A program made the translations under genes and the position numbers. Positions 46,990 to 58,828 of a DNA stretch of 64,000 nucleotides are shown in pieces (position 1 is the stretch's first letter; each line of letters begins with the position of its first letter). The notes below the pieces were generated by a model, which did no database searches, was not told the DNA's origin, and saw only the letters and a list, made by a program, of their open reading frames with translations. Location: the NCBI GenBank assembly GCA_950295325.1, contig OX485804.1:45434429-45498428 (forward strand), read 5' to 3'. Origin of the DNA: Polytrichum commune (Eukaryota > Streptophyta > Polytrichopsida > Polytrichales > Polytrichaceae).

Positions 46990-47824
46990 CACGGGTAGAT
47001 CACTCTAAGGCATTTTTGTGCACCACGTGCGGCAAGGGGTTTTTTGTTTTGGGTTTATTTACCTTCAAGGGCTGAATTAAAGCCTCCCTATAATTACTTA
47101 AATTTCAAAAATGGCCCATTTGTTTGCACCCTTCCATTACTTATATTGTTCAAGTCACTACAATCTTTTGTACTCTATATTCCTTTTAAGTAATTAAAGC
47201 TAATCTACTTCCTAACGCAATTGACGAGTGTTGAGGGAAAGCATGGAAACAAAGAAGGGTGCAAACAGTAATATCATTGCAAACAAAGTTATGAAGAAAA
47301 CACATAGGAGACCATAGCAAAGTAATACCATTACAAACATTGTTATGATGAAAACACATAGGAGATGCCAGCACAAATACCATAGCGGTCATTGCAATGC
47401 AAGTGACCAAAAACGCAGAGCATAATAAAGCGGGTTTAGATTTTACAATTTAGGGTGGAGTCCACAATGTTACAGCGCGTACAAAATAACCCCAAGTACA
47501 CCACAAATAGGGTAAGGGTGGAAACAAAGGAAAAGCGTCCGTGTGTTCACAAACACAACATGTGGTTTACAAAATGCTGACCCATTTACATACCATACTA
47601 AACATACCTTCTAGGATCCTTATCTTCAGCTCCTATATTAATTTTACAAAAAAATAATGGCCCACGTTTTATGTCCATCTAACTTACTTATAATGGGATT
47701 GTCTACATTTAATGGCCCCTTCATTATTTGGAATTCCTTAATTTTTTTATATTTCAAATGATTTTAATCCTCTCTATATTATGCCGCACGTTGTTTTTAA
47801 AATGCACTAAATGATCTACCCGTG
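46990..47824 (-). mobile_element. hAT-like MITE copy H1, with replaced interior
   Basis: Ends are CACGGGTAGATCACT and its inverse. The 8-bp duplication AAAAGACC is perfect (46982-46989 and 47825-47832). The outer ~200 and ~245 bp match H4. About 390 bp of unrelated sequence (roughly 47191-47580) replaces the ~70 bp found at this point in the other copies. Confidence 0.75.
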
Positions 47825-47832
47825 AAAAGACC

Positions 47833-50076
47833 ATGGACTCCCATAACTAGGAACCCGTTGTTTTCTATGTTCCTAACACTTGGCAGGTTGGAAGCTAAAA
47901 GGGTGGCTAGGCAAGACTATTGCATATGAAAGATAAAGTAGTTGGTTGTGAGTGGAGCTTTGGTCCTTGGATGTTGAACCATCAGTAAGTAACAAATTTT
48001 CACTCAAATGTGACACGTTACTCAATTTTAGGTCGACAACAAATTGGTGTTGTTCTAGTTCTTATGATACATATAATTAGATATTGGACTTGGACAATAC
48101 TAGCGAACCAAGAAATTGACATATATTCTTAAAAGAAGCTTAGGTGTTAAAATTAAAGGGTTGTATAAATGAACCAAGACTATGGCCCCCTTTGATTTGT
48201 GGTTTCATCTATTGTCTTATGCAATGGATATTTACCTTTGTGATCATTGATGAGGTAAAGACAATGTTCTGATAGTATAATTAAATTAAGAATTCATGAA
48301 GGAAGATTGAAACCCATGTGTGAGTAACTGCACTGCCCAATTAAATTGCATTAAGAAGGCTAATCAATTCAAGATTATTAACTACACTAAAGTGTCATTG
48401 GCTTTGGTAAAGAGAAAAAAAATGAGATACTTATTGCAAGACTATTGTCGATGGATGTGCGTATTCTTGCACACCGCACAAGGTCCAATTAAAATGAACT
48501 CACTATTAGACTATGGCATGGGTAAATAGATAGTGTGAGATTGAGTACCTACACAAATGCATATACTATGATTGGAATATGTCTAAACCCTTATGCTTGA
48601 GTGTATGAATTGTCAACCCAAAATCCTAAATAACGTGAAATGATCCTAACATTGTTCACCCTAAACTTATATGAAACACCTAGACAATATAAAAGATCAC
48701 CTTTTAAGTCTTTTTTGAGTGTTTCCCTGAATTTTTTTTAGATCCAAAATTTGAACTACAAGATAACTATAACAATATAAGGTTTTTCTCTTCTTAATTC
48801 ACATTTGATAAGGTTCATTACTCGCTTTCAATCGCTCCATAAAATTTCTATTCTACATGGTTGAAACTTGCTAAGATACAAACATTACAAGATTACTTTT
48901 GCTCTTAAGGTTCGCTTGTGCAACATCCGGTTGTTAATGGGTATGTCCTATTTGACAACTTCTAAAATTGTAATGACGTGCTTCTAAGGATGTTGTGAAG
49001 CACTTTTGCTTTGGCAATAATATCAACAATAGTTTTTTTATTGGAAATAGACTTCCAAAGGACTTTCATTCATTTAGGGATAGTAATTTCCTCAATGAAA
49101 ATGATCTTAATCAATCCAAACACAAATCAAATTGCCTCTTCATTCTATAATCTTTAATTAATTCCAATTGAAGTTTCACCTATCTCCACACAACAAACAA
49201 CCATGCTCAATCTTTGCAAAGTCGTTAAAAGAAACATGTACATAGGCTATAGCCATTTAAGTATAATGAAATCATCATCAAAGCTTAAGCCTAATACAAA
49301 GTATCATAGAGTTAGATTTGCACTCATGTCAAGGTATGCCCTGGAGGGTGAACTCTTCATTGGAAACCTAAATGACGTGAGTGGGTTGCTATGAAATTAA
49401 ACCCCCTATATACAAATAATTTATCAAGAAAAATGAATGTGTATGTATTAATGATAGGCTAGAAAATGGACTCATGTATTTGATGTAATAAATGTCTACA
49501 CTACATATACAAAACATAAATCTTGAATCAAGCAAGCATTTATTGCATATAATTTCCATTTTCGCTTTAAAATGAGAAAGTCATTGAACATTTTTTCATT
49601 CATAACACGTAACTCAACAATTGCATCAAACAACACAAAGACAAGAGCACATTAACTTAGTCACAATCAAGAGATCAAAACTTAAGGGAGCCCGTGAGCA
49701 CTCCAAGAGCCTCTAGTTTCTAAAAACCTAGGACCCAAATGCAAACCCCAACAAGAATGGATAAGGTAGTCACTGAGGAATATTACCATATGATAATAAT
49801 GAATGAAAACATGAATTGGATGAAACTAACGCAACTATTGTCAATTTTTCCTCTAAACCCTAGGACCCTCTTTTGTACATCTACATTTGCTTCAAAATTC
49901 TTGATAGCCCTTTTTAAATACACACACTCAAGAAAAATAATAGCTCTCTTATGTTCACTATGTATGCTTATGCCTCAAATAATGCTTCTTACACTCACAT
50001 CAGTTCATACGTGATATGAAGAGTCCACCCCTTGAGAGTTTGACTTTCCATCTATGCTTGTTGGCTCTACTAAGTT
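47833..50076. other. Intergenic, no gene seen
   Basis: AT-rich spacer between hAT-like copies H1 and H2. Only short frames, none conserved. Confidence 0.5.
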
Positions 50077-50084
50077 GTTACAAC

Positions 50085-50581
50085 CACGGGTAGATCACTT
50101 AGTGCATTTTAAAAACGATGTGCGGCATAATATAGAGAGGATTAAAATCATTTGAAATAAAAATTATAAAGGAATTCCAAATAATGAAGGGGCCATTAAA
50201 TGTAGACAATCCCATTATAAGTAAGTTAGATGGACATAAAACGTGGGCCATTATTTTTTTGTAAAATTAATATAGGGGCTGAAGATAAGGATTCTAGAAG
50301 GTATGTTTAGTATGGTATGTAAATGGGTTTAGGACTCACGGGGATGGATGATAATTGGGATTTCCATCTGTCCAAAATTACTTAAAAGGAATTTAGAGTA
50401 CAAAAAATTGTAGTGACTTGGACAATATAAGTAATGGAAGGGTGCAAACAAATGGGCCATTTTTGAAATTTAAGTAATTATAGGGAGGCTTTAATTAAGC
50501 CCTTGAAGGTAAATAACCCCAAAACAAAAAACCCCCAGCCGCACGTGGTGCACAAAAATGCCTTAGAGTGATCTACCCGTG
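50085..50581 (+). mobile_element. hAT-like MITE copy H2
   Basis: CACGGGTAGATCACTTAGTG at the left; ATCTACCCGTG at the right. The 8-bp duplication is GTTACAAC/GCTACAAC (one change). 497 bp, nearly the same as H3 and, inverted, H4. Non-coding. Confidence 0.8.
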
Positions 50582-50974
50582 GCTACAACTGACCCTTGGA
50601 CATGTTAAGTTCCAATTGTTACGGTTTTGACTCAAGAAGTATGCACACAACTATTGCCTCTTGAGATGCCCATCCCAACCTATAGACCTTAAATGTATCA
50701 AGTAGGTCATAGCTTCCACTTCTCTAATTCCACCATGCCACTTTCATAGGAAAGACGATAGCCTATTTCAACTCTATTTATATCAAGGTTTAGATTGCAA
50801 ACTTCTCTAGTTTGCTCAAGCAAGTCATCTTGCATTTGGAGTACTACAATCACTAGACTCTTACACTTACTTCACCTACTTCATCCCCGCTTTGCTTTCT
50901 CCGTTTGCTAGACTCGTAAGCAAGAATAAGCACAAAATTACTTAATACATACTCCTTCATATTGCAATATCATA

Positions 50975-51334
50975 GCATCTCCACCCTGCCGGGTTAAAGG
51001 GACTTGGCAAGCCCTTTAACGCGGCCTTGGAGAAAAACCTGCCCCACCCCTCCCCAACACCGAGGCCTTGATTGCCAGGGCTCTTCAAACTTCCGGCTCC
51101 ACTCACTATCCTCGCGGGTGAGCGTTGCTCTTGCTGCGCCCACATTCCGGGGCCTCATCCACTTGCGATTCAGTGAATCGTCATTACAGGGAATATTCCT
51201 GATAATTTTTCGGCTTGAAGAGCCAGTATGCAAGTAACGGTGGGGGAGTGCCACCCTAAAAAAATTTAGTGCATGCTTGGAGCCCTTCAAAGCGCATTTC
51301 GAGAGCCTGCCTTTCTGCCCAAGGGTGGAGATGC
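50975..51334. mobile_element. GC-rich TIR element
   Basis: Termini GCATCTCCACCC and its inverse GGGTGGAGATGC bound 360 bp that are clearly richer in GC than the flanks. The right end continues CTC, as in the common plant GAGCATCTCC terminus. A 116-codon minus frame spans it but lacks any domain I know. The target duplication is unclear. Confidence 0.5.
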
Positions 51335-52131
51335 TCTCACTCATTTAGATTGTACTGCACATAATACACATTGAGTTCAATCATGCTCATCAAACTCTCA
51401 GTTACATTTTGGTGAGGTCATATACATTCCCTTGTCACATGCAACAATGTTACACTCCTAAACTTCTATCTATCTATGCCTAATTCCTCTCAGCTCTCTT
51501 GCTTAGAGCATGTTCCTATATATGCAGCTATAACTTCAACAAATTTAACTTGAAGTGGCTATTGTCTTCTTATCCCTCAAAGAGCGTAGGTAGTTACAAC
51601 CTCCTGAAGCTACCTTTTCTTGGACTATAGCCCTATTGGTTTTCTTCAAAAAAAATTTATCTACTATTTGGTTTAAATTTATCATCTAGTATTAAGTATT
51701 TTCGCTATCTGCTAAAAGGCTATGGCCCAAATAATTATATTACAATGTTCATGAGTGAAGGTTTTATATGCTATACTTCATGATGATATATTTCTATGTG
51801 TCAATAAATCTAAGGAGTATTTATGTAATTGCTTAACCCAAAAAAATCCCATGAAGTATATCATACATTTATATTTATCTTTCCATGCACTTGAATAGAT
51901 GGGAACATGGGGAACTAGTTACCAAACTATTGTCGAAACAAAGGGTTTCTATTAAGAAGGAAATATTTTCAGGGTGGCAGGGATGATGGGCTTCAAAAAA
52001 CACAGCATGTCACTGGAAGAAAACTTGTCCATTGTAACCATTTGTTGCATCTTGGCCATTACGATTAATGAAAAGAAAACACCTAAATAAATCATGTAAA
52101 TTGCAATTGGAGGGTTTTGATTATCCGTTGT
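51335..52131. other. Intergenic, no gene seen
   Basis: Short AT-rich spacer before H3; nothing recognised. Confidence 0.5.
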
Positions 52132-52139
52132 CCAGAACC

Positions 52140-52639
52140 CACGAGTAGATCACTTAGTGCATTTAAAAAACGATGTGCGGCATAATATAGAGAGGATTAA
52201 AATCATTTGAAATAAAAATTATAAAGGAATTCCAAATAATGAAGGGGCCATTAAATGTAGATAATCCCATTATAAGTAAGTTAGATGAACATAAAACGTG
52301 GGCCATTATTATTTTGTAAAATTAATATAGGGGCTGAAGATAAGGATCTTAGAAGGTATGTTTAGTATGGTATGTAAATGGGTTTAGGACTCATGGGGAT
52401 GGATGATAATTGGGATTTCCGTCTGTCCAAAATTACTTAAAAGGAATATAGAGTACAAAAAAATGTAGTAACTTGGACAATATAAGTAATGGAAGGGTGC
52501 AAACAAATGGGCCATTTTTGAAATTTAAGTAATTATAGGGAGGCTTTAATTAAGCCCTTGAAGGTAAATAGCCCCAAAACCAAAAAAAAACCCCAACCGC
52601 ATGTGGTGCACAAAAATGCCTTAGAGTGATCTTCCCGTG
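52140..52639 (+). mobile_element. hAT-like MITE copy H3
   Basis: Left end CACGAGTAGATCACTTAGTG, right end AGAGTGATCTTCCCGTG (each with one change from consensus). The 8-bp duplication CCAGAACC is perfect (52132-52139 and 52640-52647). Collinear with H2, with few differences. Confidence 0.8.
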
Positions 52640-52847
52640 CCAGAACCGCAACCAAAAACCTCCGGTTGATAACCAAAATGATTTAATTATGCATTTTCTT
52701 GCCATGAGTCACAATTACCAAGTCGCAATGGATGTTGTAATGGACAAGTTTTCTTCTAGTGTGTCCCACTTGGACGATGTAATGCATCTAATGCAAACTT
52801 GCCTAGTAAATCCAACATAGCAATTATCTCAATACATGTATTGAATG

Positions 52848-53042
52848 TTATGTGGTTAGGTGTGGATCTAAAAACATACACAAGAAAAGAAATTGGTGTT
52901 TAAAAGGAATTGGACTATGTGTTCAAATTATATATGTTGACCATTTTAGGCTCAATAATTAACATGATTGGGTGGACCTATATGACCACTTAATGATCAC
53001 AAGAGCCTTCACTTTGATAATGAGTAAGATATTCAAATTTGG
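52848..53042 (+). mobile_element. Truncated MITE, TAAGGTAGAC-TIR family (copy j)
   Basis: Core only: TTATGTGGTTAGGTGTGGAT, GTTTAAAAGGAATTGGAC, GACCTATATGACCACTTAAT, CTTCACTTTGATAATGAGTA. Both termini are missing. Confidence 0.5.
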
Positions 53043-55362
53043 GAGCCGATATCTTTCACATATGATGCCCAATTTGGGTGGGGTTTTACCCCTTAGGACA
53101 AGGTGACGGTTATGTGAGACTTGACTAGATGGATTTGGAGAAAAATTAATGCACATGTCAACTGCTTACTTCCAATCAAAGAGTGAATGTCCCAAAATAT
53201 CCTCATGTGACCCTTAAACTTGAAGGGTGTTAGACTTCATCGAAATCTCATTTTTTAAAAACCTAATTTTTTGGGAGCAGCTCACTTGTCAACCATAATA
53301 TATATTATGGCAAAGTTTCTAGCTATCAAAAATTTGTGGCATGACCGAAATGGTTAAGAAACAAAAAAAAAATCAAAGTTTTATCTAGCTACCCCCCATG
53401 ATTAAGGCATGTTCACATGTCAATTTGACCCAACAAACGTGGTCCAATTGACTTCAAATTTTCACAACAAGAATATATGATAGTCTAATCACATCCGTAC
53501 TGTTGGATTTTAGGAAAAGTGAGTCTTTTTGGCTATATAACTGCAATTTGAAGCATTGGTGTTGCCCCTGACCGAAAATTGAATATGAAGGGCTTGAGCA
53601 TTTAGGGGTCAAGGCCATGGAAGTAGACCGATTCTAATTGTGGCTTGAAAACTCTCAACTTTTTCAAGCTATATATAAGTTCTCTTAGGATTCTTGTTCA
53701 TGATTTGATGATTGACCCTCTACCCTTAAGCATCTAAGCGACCCATTTTTGGTCTCCACAAGAACATGTATTTGAGCTACACACTCTTATTTATAACCAA
53801 TAGTGTCAAAAGTGACCCTACCTAAAATCAACCCATTCCTTTCAAGTATGTTTAGTGCCTTCATGCCATTGAAGATATGGGTTAAAATACAAGCATGGGT
53901 GCCTTTGGATGCAATCACATGCTTAATATTTGGATTATTAATGTCACATGTGAGTATAAAGCCCTCGGTGCTTTATGTAAGACTTTCTCAAGAGTTTACA
54001 TTGTGACTTGACATTGGAATTGGCTTCAAAGACCATGAACAAGTCGAACAATACACATATGAGATGAATAGTAACAATAAATCTATGTGGGCCAAGGTTT
54101 TTAACATGAATGAATGAAAGGTACACTTATATGCAATAATCCCCTCCCATACTATTACTTAGCAATATTGTGCCTTCGTTATATGGGCCTTGGAAATATA
54201 AACCATGAGATGTTGGGAGCTCAGTTTGAATCTAAATCAACCCATTGTTATATTCCCAAGGCCCAGTAGGAAATGATTTCATTTTTTTATTTTAAAATGC
54301 ACAACATGGAGCAATGTTATGGCCGCCTATCTTAGGCACCTCCATTGGTTGGCTTGTTTCAAGGGGGTTGCCTGCCCAAACATTCCTCACAAGTACTAGC
54401 CCAGAGTTCGGGAAGTTTTTGAAGCCTTAGTTGCCGGTAGTTGTTAAGAAGGGTCGGATTTTTTCCAATTTACATCGGCAAGAGCCGGTCTTTTGTAAAA
54501 TCAATCGGCCAATTGCCTATATTTTCATATTTTCGTTGGCCAATATCCGATTAAATGGAATTCATATCGGCACTAATTGTTAAAAAAATGTATGAAAAGT
54601 TATTAGAAATCATTTCTTAGTACAAAATCTTGAATAAGTGAAAAGAAAGGCATGTTCAAAACTTTAAATTTGAAGAGTTAATATCCTTGGCAGGAATTGA
54701 ACCTAGCAATGCCTTCACCGCTTGAAGGCCAAGGGTCCCCCAATTCTTCATAGAAGCAATTGGATTTGGTCATGGAAAGGTTGCATAATTCAAAAAGTTT
54801 AAGGTTTAGGGTACTTCCTCAAGTGCATCATCAGATGCCCCAGACAAATAGCGCTTTGGATGCTTCCGACTGAAATCCAGTAACTCACAAGAAGAATCGG
54901 CTACATTTCCGGGACATTTTCTGGTCCATCGGCTAATTGCCGGAGGATTGAAATTACAGTCGGATTGCCATCCAATGGTTGGAAATTTGGACCGGCCATG
55001 AGGGGAAATCCATTGGCTGATAATGAACTAGCCGTCGGTTTTCCCCGAACATAGTACTAGCCTACCTGCTCATGGGTCACATGTGCCAACTCACCCATCT
55101 AGGCACCACTTTCTTTGAGGACCATGCACCATATGTCCGTGGCATCACTTATTTGAAGTAAACTTAGATGAAGAGGGGGAATAATCATGTATGAACATGC
55201 CTCTCATTCATCCAACATAAAAAGCCTTGGAATAATATGCACTTCAAAGGTCGTTTTTTGGGTATGTGTTTCCAGTTGATTTGACATAAAGGTTTTGAAT
55301 TAGTCTAGTCTAACTCATTCGAGATCAATCAACCATAAACCTATAGGAGTCATGTTTTCAAG
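53043..55362. other. Intergenic with TCGGC-rich repeat tract
   Basis: No gene. Between 54430 and 55060 many ATCGGCC/GCCGAT-type motifs recur around a non-repetitive centre, which hints at a degraded element. It contains a tRNA-promoter-like segment at 54693-54731. Confidence 0.4.
54693..54731 (-). other. Possible Pol III A/B boxes (SINE or tRNA relic)
   Basis: On the minus strand GGTTCAATTCC is a perfect B-box. TGGCCTTCAAGCGG, whose last base lies ~14 nt before it, resembles an A-box/D-arm. The spacing is short for a tRNA gene and no cloverleaf can be drawn by eye, so at most this is a SINE head or relic. Confidence 0.2.
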
Positions 55363-55365
55363 TTA

Positions 55366-55762
55366 AAGCCAGTTCGCATGGGGTCCCAAATCACAACTCC
55401 CACTCATGTACAACAAGTCCCAACGTGGAGGCAAATTCCCAACTTTTGAGCCTCAAGAAAACATTAGAGTTTGGTGTATATTCAATAGAAGTAGATCTTG
55501 ATTATTCTGTGCACACGATTTTGGGGACTTGTGTTGAGAGTTCAGTTGAGCTTTATGCTCATCCCAGCTCTCCATACAAGTCCCAAGTCGCACCTCCAAA
55601 TATTGTTGCCATGTAAGCATCCATCTCATACTTGGGACTTAGGAATTGGGACCCCGTGTGAAGTGGCAAGTCCCAACTTCCATGCTCTCAACATTTGAGA
55701 CTGCATAGATTGACCTCAAGTGAACTGGGACTCATGACTTGGGACCCATGTGAACCAGCCCT
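55366..55762. mobile_element. Tourist/Harbinger-like MITE
   Basis: The left end AAGCCAGTTCGCATGGGGTC and the inverted right end AGGGCTGGTTCACATGGGTC form imperfect TIRs of ~25 bp, flanked by TTA on both sides (55363-55365 and 55763-55765). Both TIRs continue into CCCAA. About 400 bp, non-coding. Confidence 0.55.
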
Positions 55763-56200
55763 TTAGATGGATGAGAGGTGTGCTCGTATGCGATGATTCC
55801 CTCTCTTTGAGTTGGATGGGCAAGAAAAGCCATTGGAGCAAAAGAATGGACCATTTCCATGGAAATTAGGGCCAATTCACAATATAGCCCCTATGAGTAT
55901 GAATTTGCATACCTCATTGAAGTTTGAATCACTTGTCTTCCAAGCACCCATTTACTCTCTTTTCTTAATCTTGGGCCACTTGTTTCCCTCTAGTTCCCAA
56001 CTCTCTAGAGGCTTGCCATATTCCAAATAAAACCTTCCAAATAAGTGTTTGGTCTTATGGTCTTACAAGGTGCACTTGAATATATGGTTATAACCTTTCT
56101 CCAATGAATTTTCACTCCTTAGCTTCGAGGCTTGTATAAGAAAGGTTGTGCTTCTCTTTGTACACCCCTTCATAGCCCCTTTTGTAGATCAATACTCCTT

Positions 56201-56305
56201 GCTAGCTAGCTAGCTAGATAGATAGATAAAAAATCCGGACCTCTTTCAAGGCCAACGTGAATAAAGTGTTTGTTCATAACGTTAATGACCCAGTGCCCAC
56301 TGGAC
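56201..56305 (-). repeat. (GATA)n-linked dispersed repeat, copy 2
   Basis: A GCTA/GATA run is followed by AATCCGGACCTCTTTCAAGG, CCAACGTGAATAAAGTGT, GTTCAT and CCCAGTGCCC, which parallels 19717-19808. Confidence 0.5.
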
Positions 56306-56437
56306 AAAGGGCCATTAGAGCAAAACTTTTCTCCCCTGCCGAGAATAAGACACTAAGAGTCTCTAATATTAGGCCTTCCTACCCGAAGCCAAGGGCTTCC
56401 CATCCAAGGTCAAGGGCCTTGACTCTGGATTACATTA

Positions 56438-56944
56438 CAGTAACCTCCCGCTTAAGTACGCAACTTGAACCTATGCAGTTTGTGCGTACTTAGTTGGTAG
56501 GTGCGTACTTTAGCAAAACAAATGCTCCGAGTAAAAGGGCGCTAGCCCGAGAGTGTAGATTGTTGAAATGGTGATGCATGATGATGCATGATAATGGCGA
56601 TGTTAACACTTAGGAATTGAATATCGGTTTAGAAAACGGAGTTATATTCCAGGGTTTTGACTCTCTTTACAAGTAGGTTCTCGACATCGAGGATCAGCTA
56701 CTCTGCCCTGAAGTTCAAGCAGAAGCAAAGGAAACATTCGATGACCTTAAGAAATTGTTTGAATCATTTCAAAGCAAGATCCGAGCAATCGGCCTCAAAA
56801 CCAAACGCAAAAAACTTCAAAGCCAAATGACGATTCACGACGTGTTCAACTAATAAATCTTGAACCCTAAATTTTTTGCCGAAAAATGCGTACTTAACCG
56901 GGATGCGTACTTAAACGGGTGCGTACTTAAGCGGGAGGTTACTG
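56438..56944 (+). mobile_element. Pogo-like element with perfect ~25-bp TIRs
   Basis: The TIR CAGTAACCTCCCGCTTAAGT plus ACGCA is identical at both ends, and TA is duplicated outside (56436-56437 and 56945-56946). The GCGTACTT motif recurs several times inside each end. The interior holds a decayed reading frame (56614-56853). The perfect TIRs suggest recent mobility. Confidence 0.8.
56614..56853 (+). pseudogene. Decayed C-terminal transposase-like frame in pogo-like element
   Basis: The frame reads ENGVIFQGFDSLYK, stop at 56674-56676, then VLDIEDQLLCPEVQAEA, KETFDDLKKLF, KRKKLQSQMTIHDVFN and two stop codons. Length, charge and position just inside a pogo TIR fit the C-terminal end of a CENP-B/Tigger-type transposase. 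I see no catalytic DDE motif, so this is position-based inference. The in-frame stop and missing 5' part make it non-functional. Confidence 0.35.
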
Positions 56945-56946
56945 TA

Positions 56947-58828
56947 TTGCCCTAAGGCTTGTCCCCAAAACTATTCATCTTCCATTTTTCTATTCATAGT
57001 AATTAAAGTGCACTAAATTACTAATAATGTGGGTTGCAAAATTTTCCTAAAACCCACATTATTTCTTCCTGGAACCAATACTCAAGACGTTGGTCAGAAG
57101 TCTCCAAAGTTCTCCAAGAAGACCTAGGAGAAGACTCAAAGTCTTGGGCCCACATTGTTTTTATAATGGTGAGACACCTAAGAGTTGACCCACATTAGTT
57201 ATTTTCACTTTAAATTTCTCACCCACACTAATAAGACAATTTGGATGAGGGTCTTGAAACCCTTACTGTCCCATGTCATCCTTCGGGTCTTGGAAACATG
57301 GAAGTCTAGAAAGTTGGGGCTCTTGGTTCCTCAAGCTCATAAGCTTCTCAAGACTATGTGATCACTTGAAGAGCATGAAAATCCTCATTGTTAGTAAAGG
57401 GGAGTCCACTATTGAAAGTAGAGGTGAATAGGAAAGCCCCATAGGCAAACCAACCAACCTTTGACTTTTTAGACTTTAAAATCGATCTCATTTAGGTGAT
57501 TATGCATGTTTCACATGGTTCCCTTGATAACATTGTTTGTTGGTTCTTCGGTGGAACCTTGATTCATTATTACTAGCATTTTATTTATTTATTTCCCATG
57601 TAGCAAATATAAAGGAATAAGGAATCAACATCATGACAAGAGTGAGGCAATCCCGAGTCACATGGCCCCAATGCAAATTTGTGAATGCATTATTGCAAAG
57701 AAGAAGTCCTCTTGAAGGAGGAAGGTTGCTTTCTTACATGTGCGTGAACACAACCATGTTTCATTCTCAAGCATGTACGTGTTGTGTTATGAGTGTGTTG
57801 TCTAACCTACTTCAGGGTCACCCTCCCCAATCGTTACAGACAACAATCCACATGTCAATTCAAGTTCACATGTAAGTGACGCTTCCTAGCTGCCTAGCTC
57901 TCCGGGGTTCACGTGGTGAAATGAACTGACGACATATAGGAGATTGTTTTTTTCTCCGCTTCTTGTGCCCCCGTCTAAAAACACCAACTCACAGTGGGAC
58001 CCTTCTATGACACCATAGCCAAAAGGTAGATCAAAAGGGTTTAACTAGAGATAAAAGAACAAGTTAAAGAACAAGACACTTCATATGTGCCATTAGTGGC
58101 TTCAAGCGTATAAAGTGTTGGCTTCTAAGGTGGGCATGCTTGATACTAATACTATGTACTACTATCATCTATTTAAAATCCCCAAATGTATAATCGTGGT
58201 AAACAATGTTGGTTTTAGTTAGTCCTAGTTGTGGGTATACACACCTTAAACAAATAGGGAACCTCACAAGTTTCATATGCTTATCATAGGGGAATTGTCC
58301 ATTGAGATGCATTTGAAGGGTTTGAATTACACCAAGACAAGAGTGGACCACTTGCATTCTTAAAGTTGTGATTGGATGTGAAGAAATAGGGCATGGGCCC
58401 TACAAAGTCGGGTTTATGCCTAGGCCAAGACCCATGCCTTTCTCCGTGGACGAAGAGTACACTTGGAATCGTACATGGCCAAAGCAATTATTAATATCAT
58501 GGTTTCTAGGAGCATATTTTTTTACCACCTCTTTGAGGTATGCCTAACCATCCTACAAAATGCAAGGTGGATCATCCTCACAATAAGTTCAAGTCATCCG
58601 GTTTGCAAGCCCGGTGACCCATCCATGACTTGTATACAAGGTGATAAAACAAGGAAGAAACAAAAGCAAGATGAATCTCATTGGCACCTTGGAAATCGGG
58701 GAGGAATATGGAGTTTATCCTTTGTTGTTTAGGGGGCTCCTTTTTTGTTTTGGGGGTGGAGCTCCGACTTGCAAAATGATCCCAATTTGCAAGCCAACCT
58801 CAACTTCCAAGCCGGCCCTACCAACAAA
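56947..58828. other. Intergenic, no gene seen
   Basis: Only short frames (for example 57633-57875) without recognisable domains. Confidence 0.45.

Noticed and set aside
50994-51344. 116-codon minus-strand frame.
   Set aside because: It spans the GC-rich TIR element and both strands are open because of base composition; no domain recognised.
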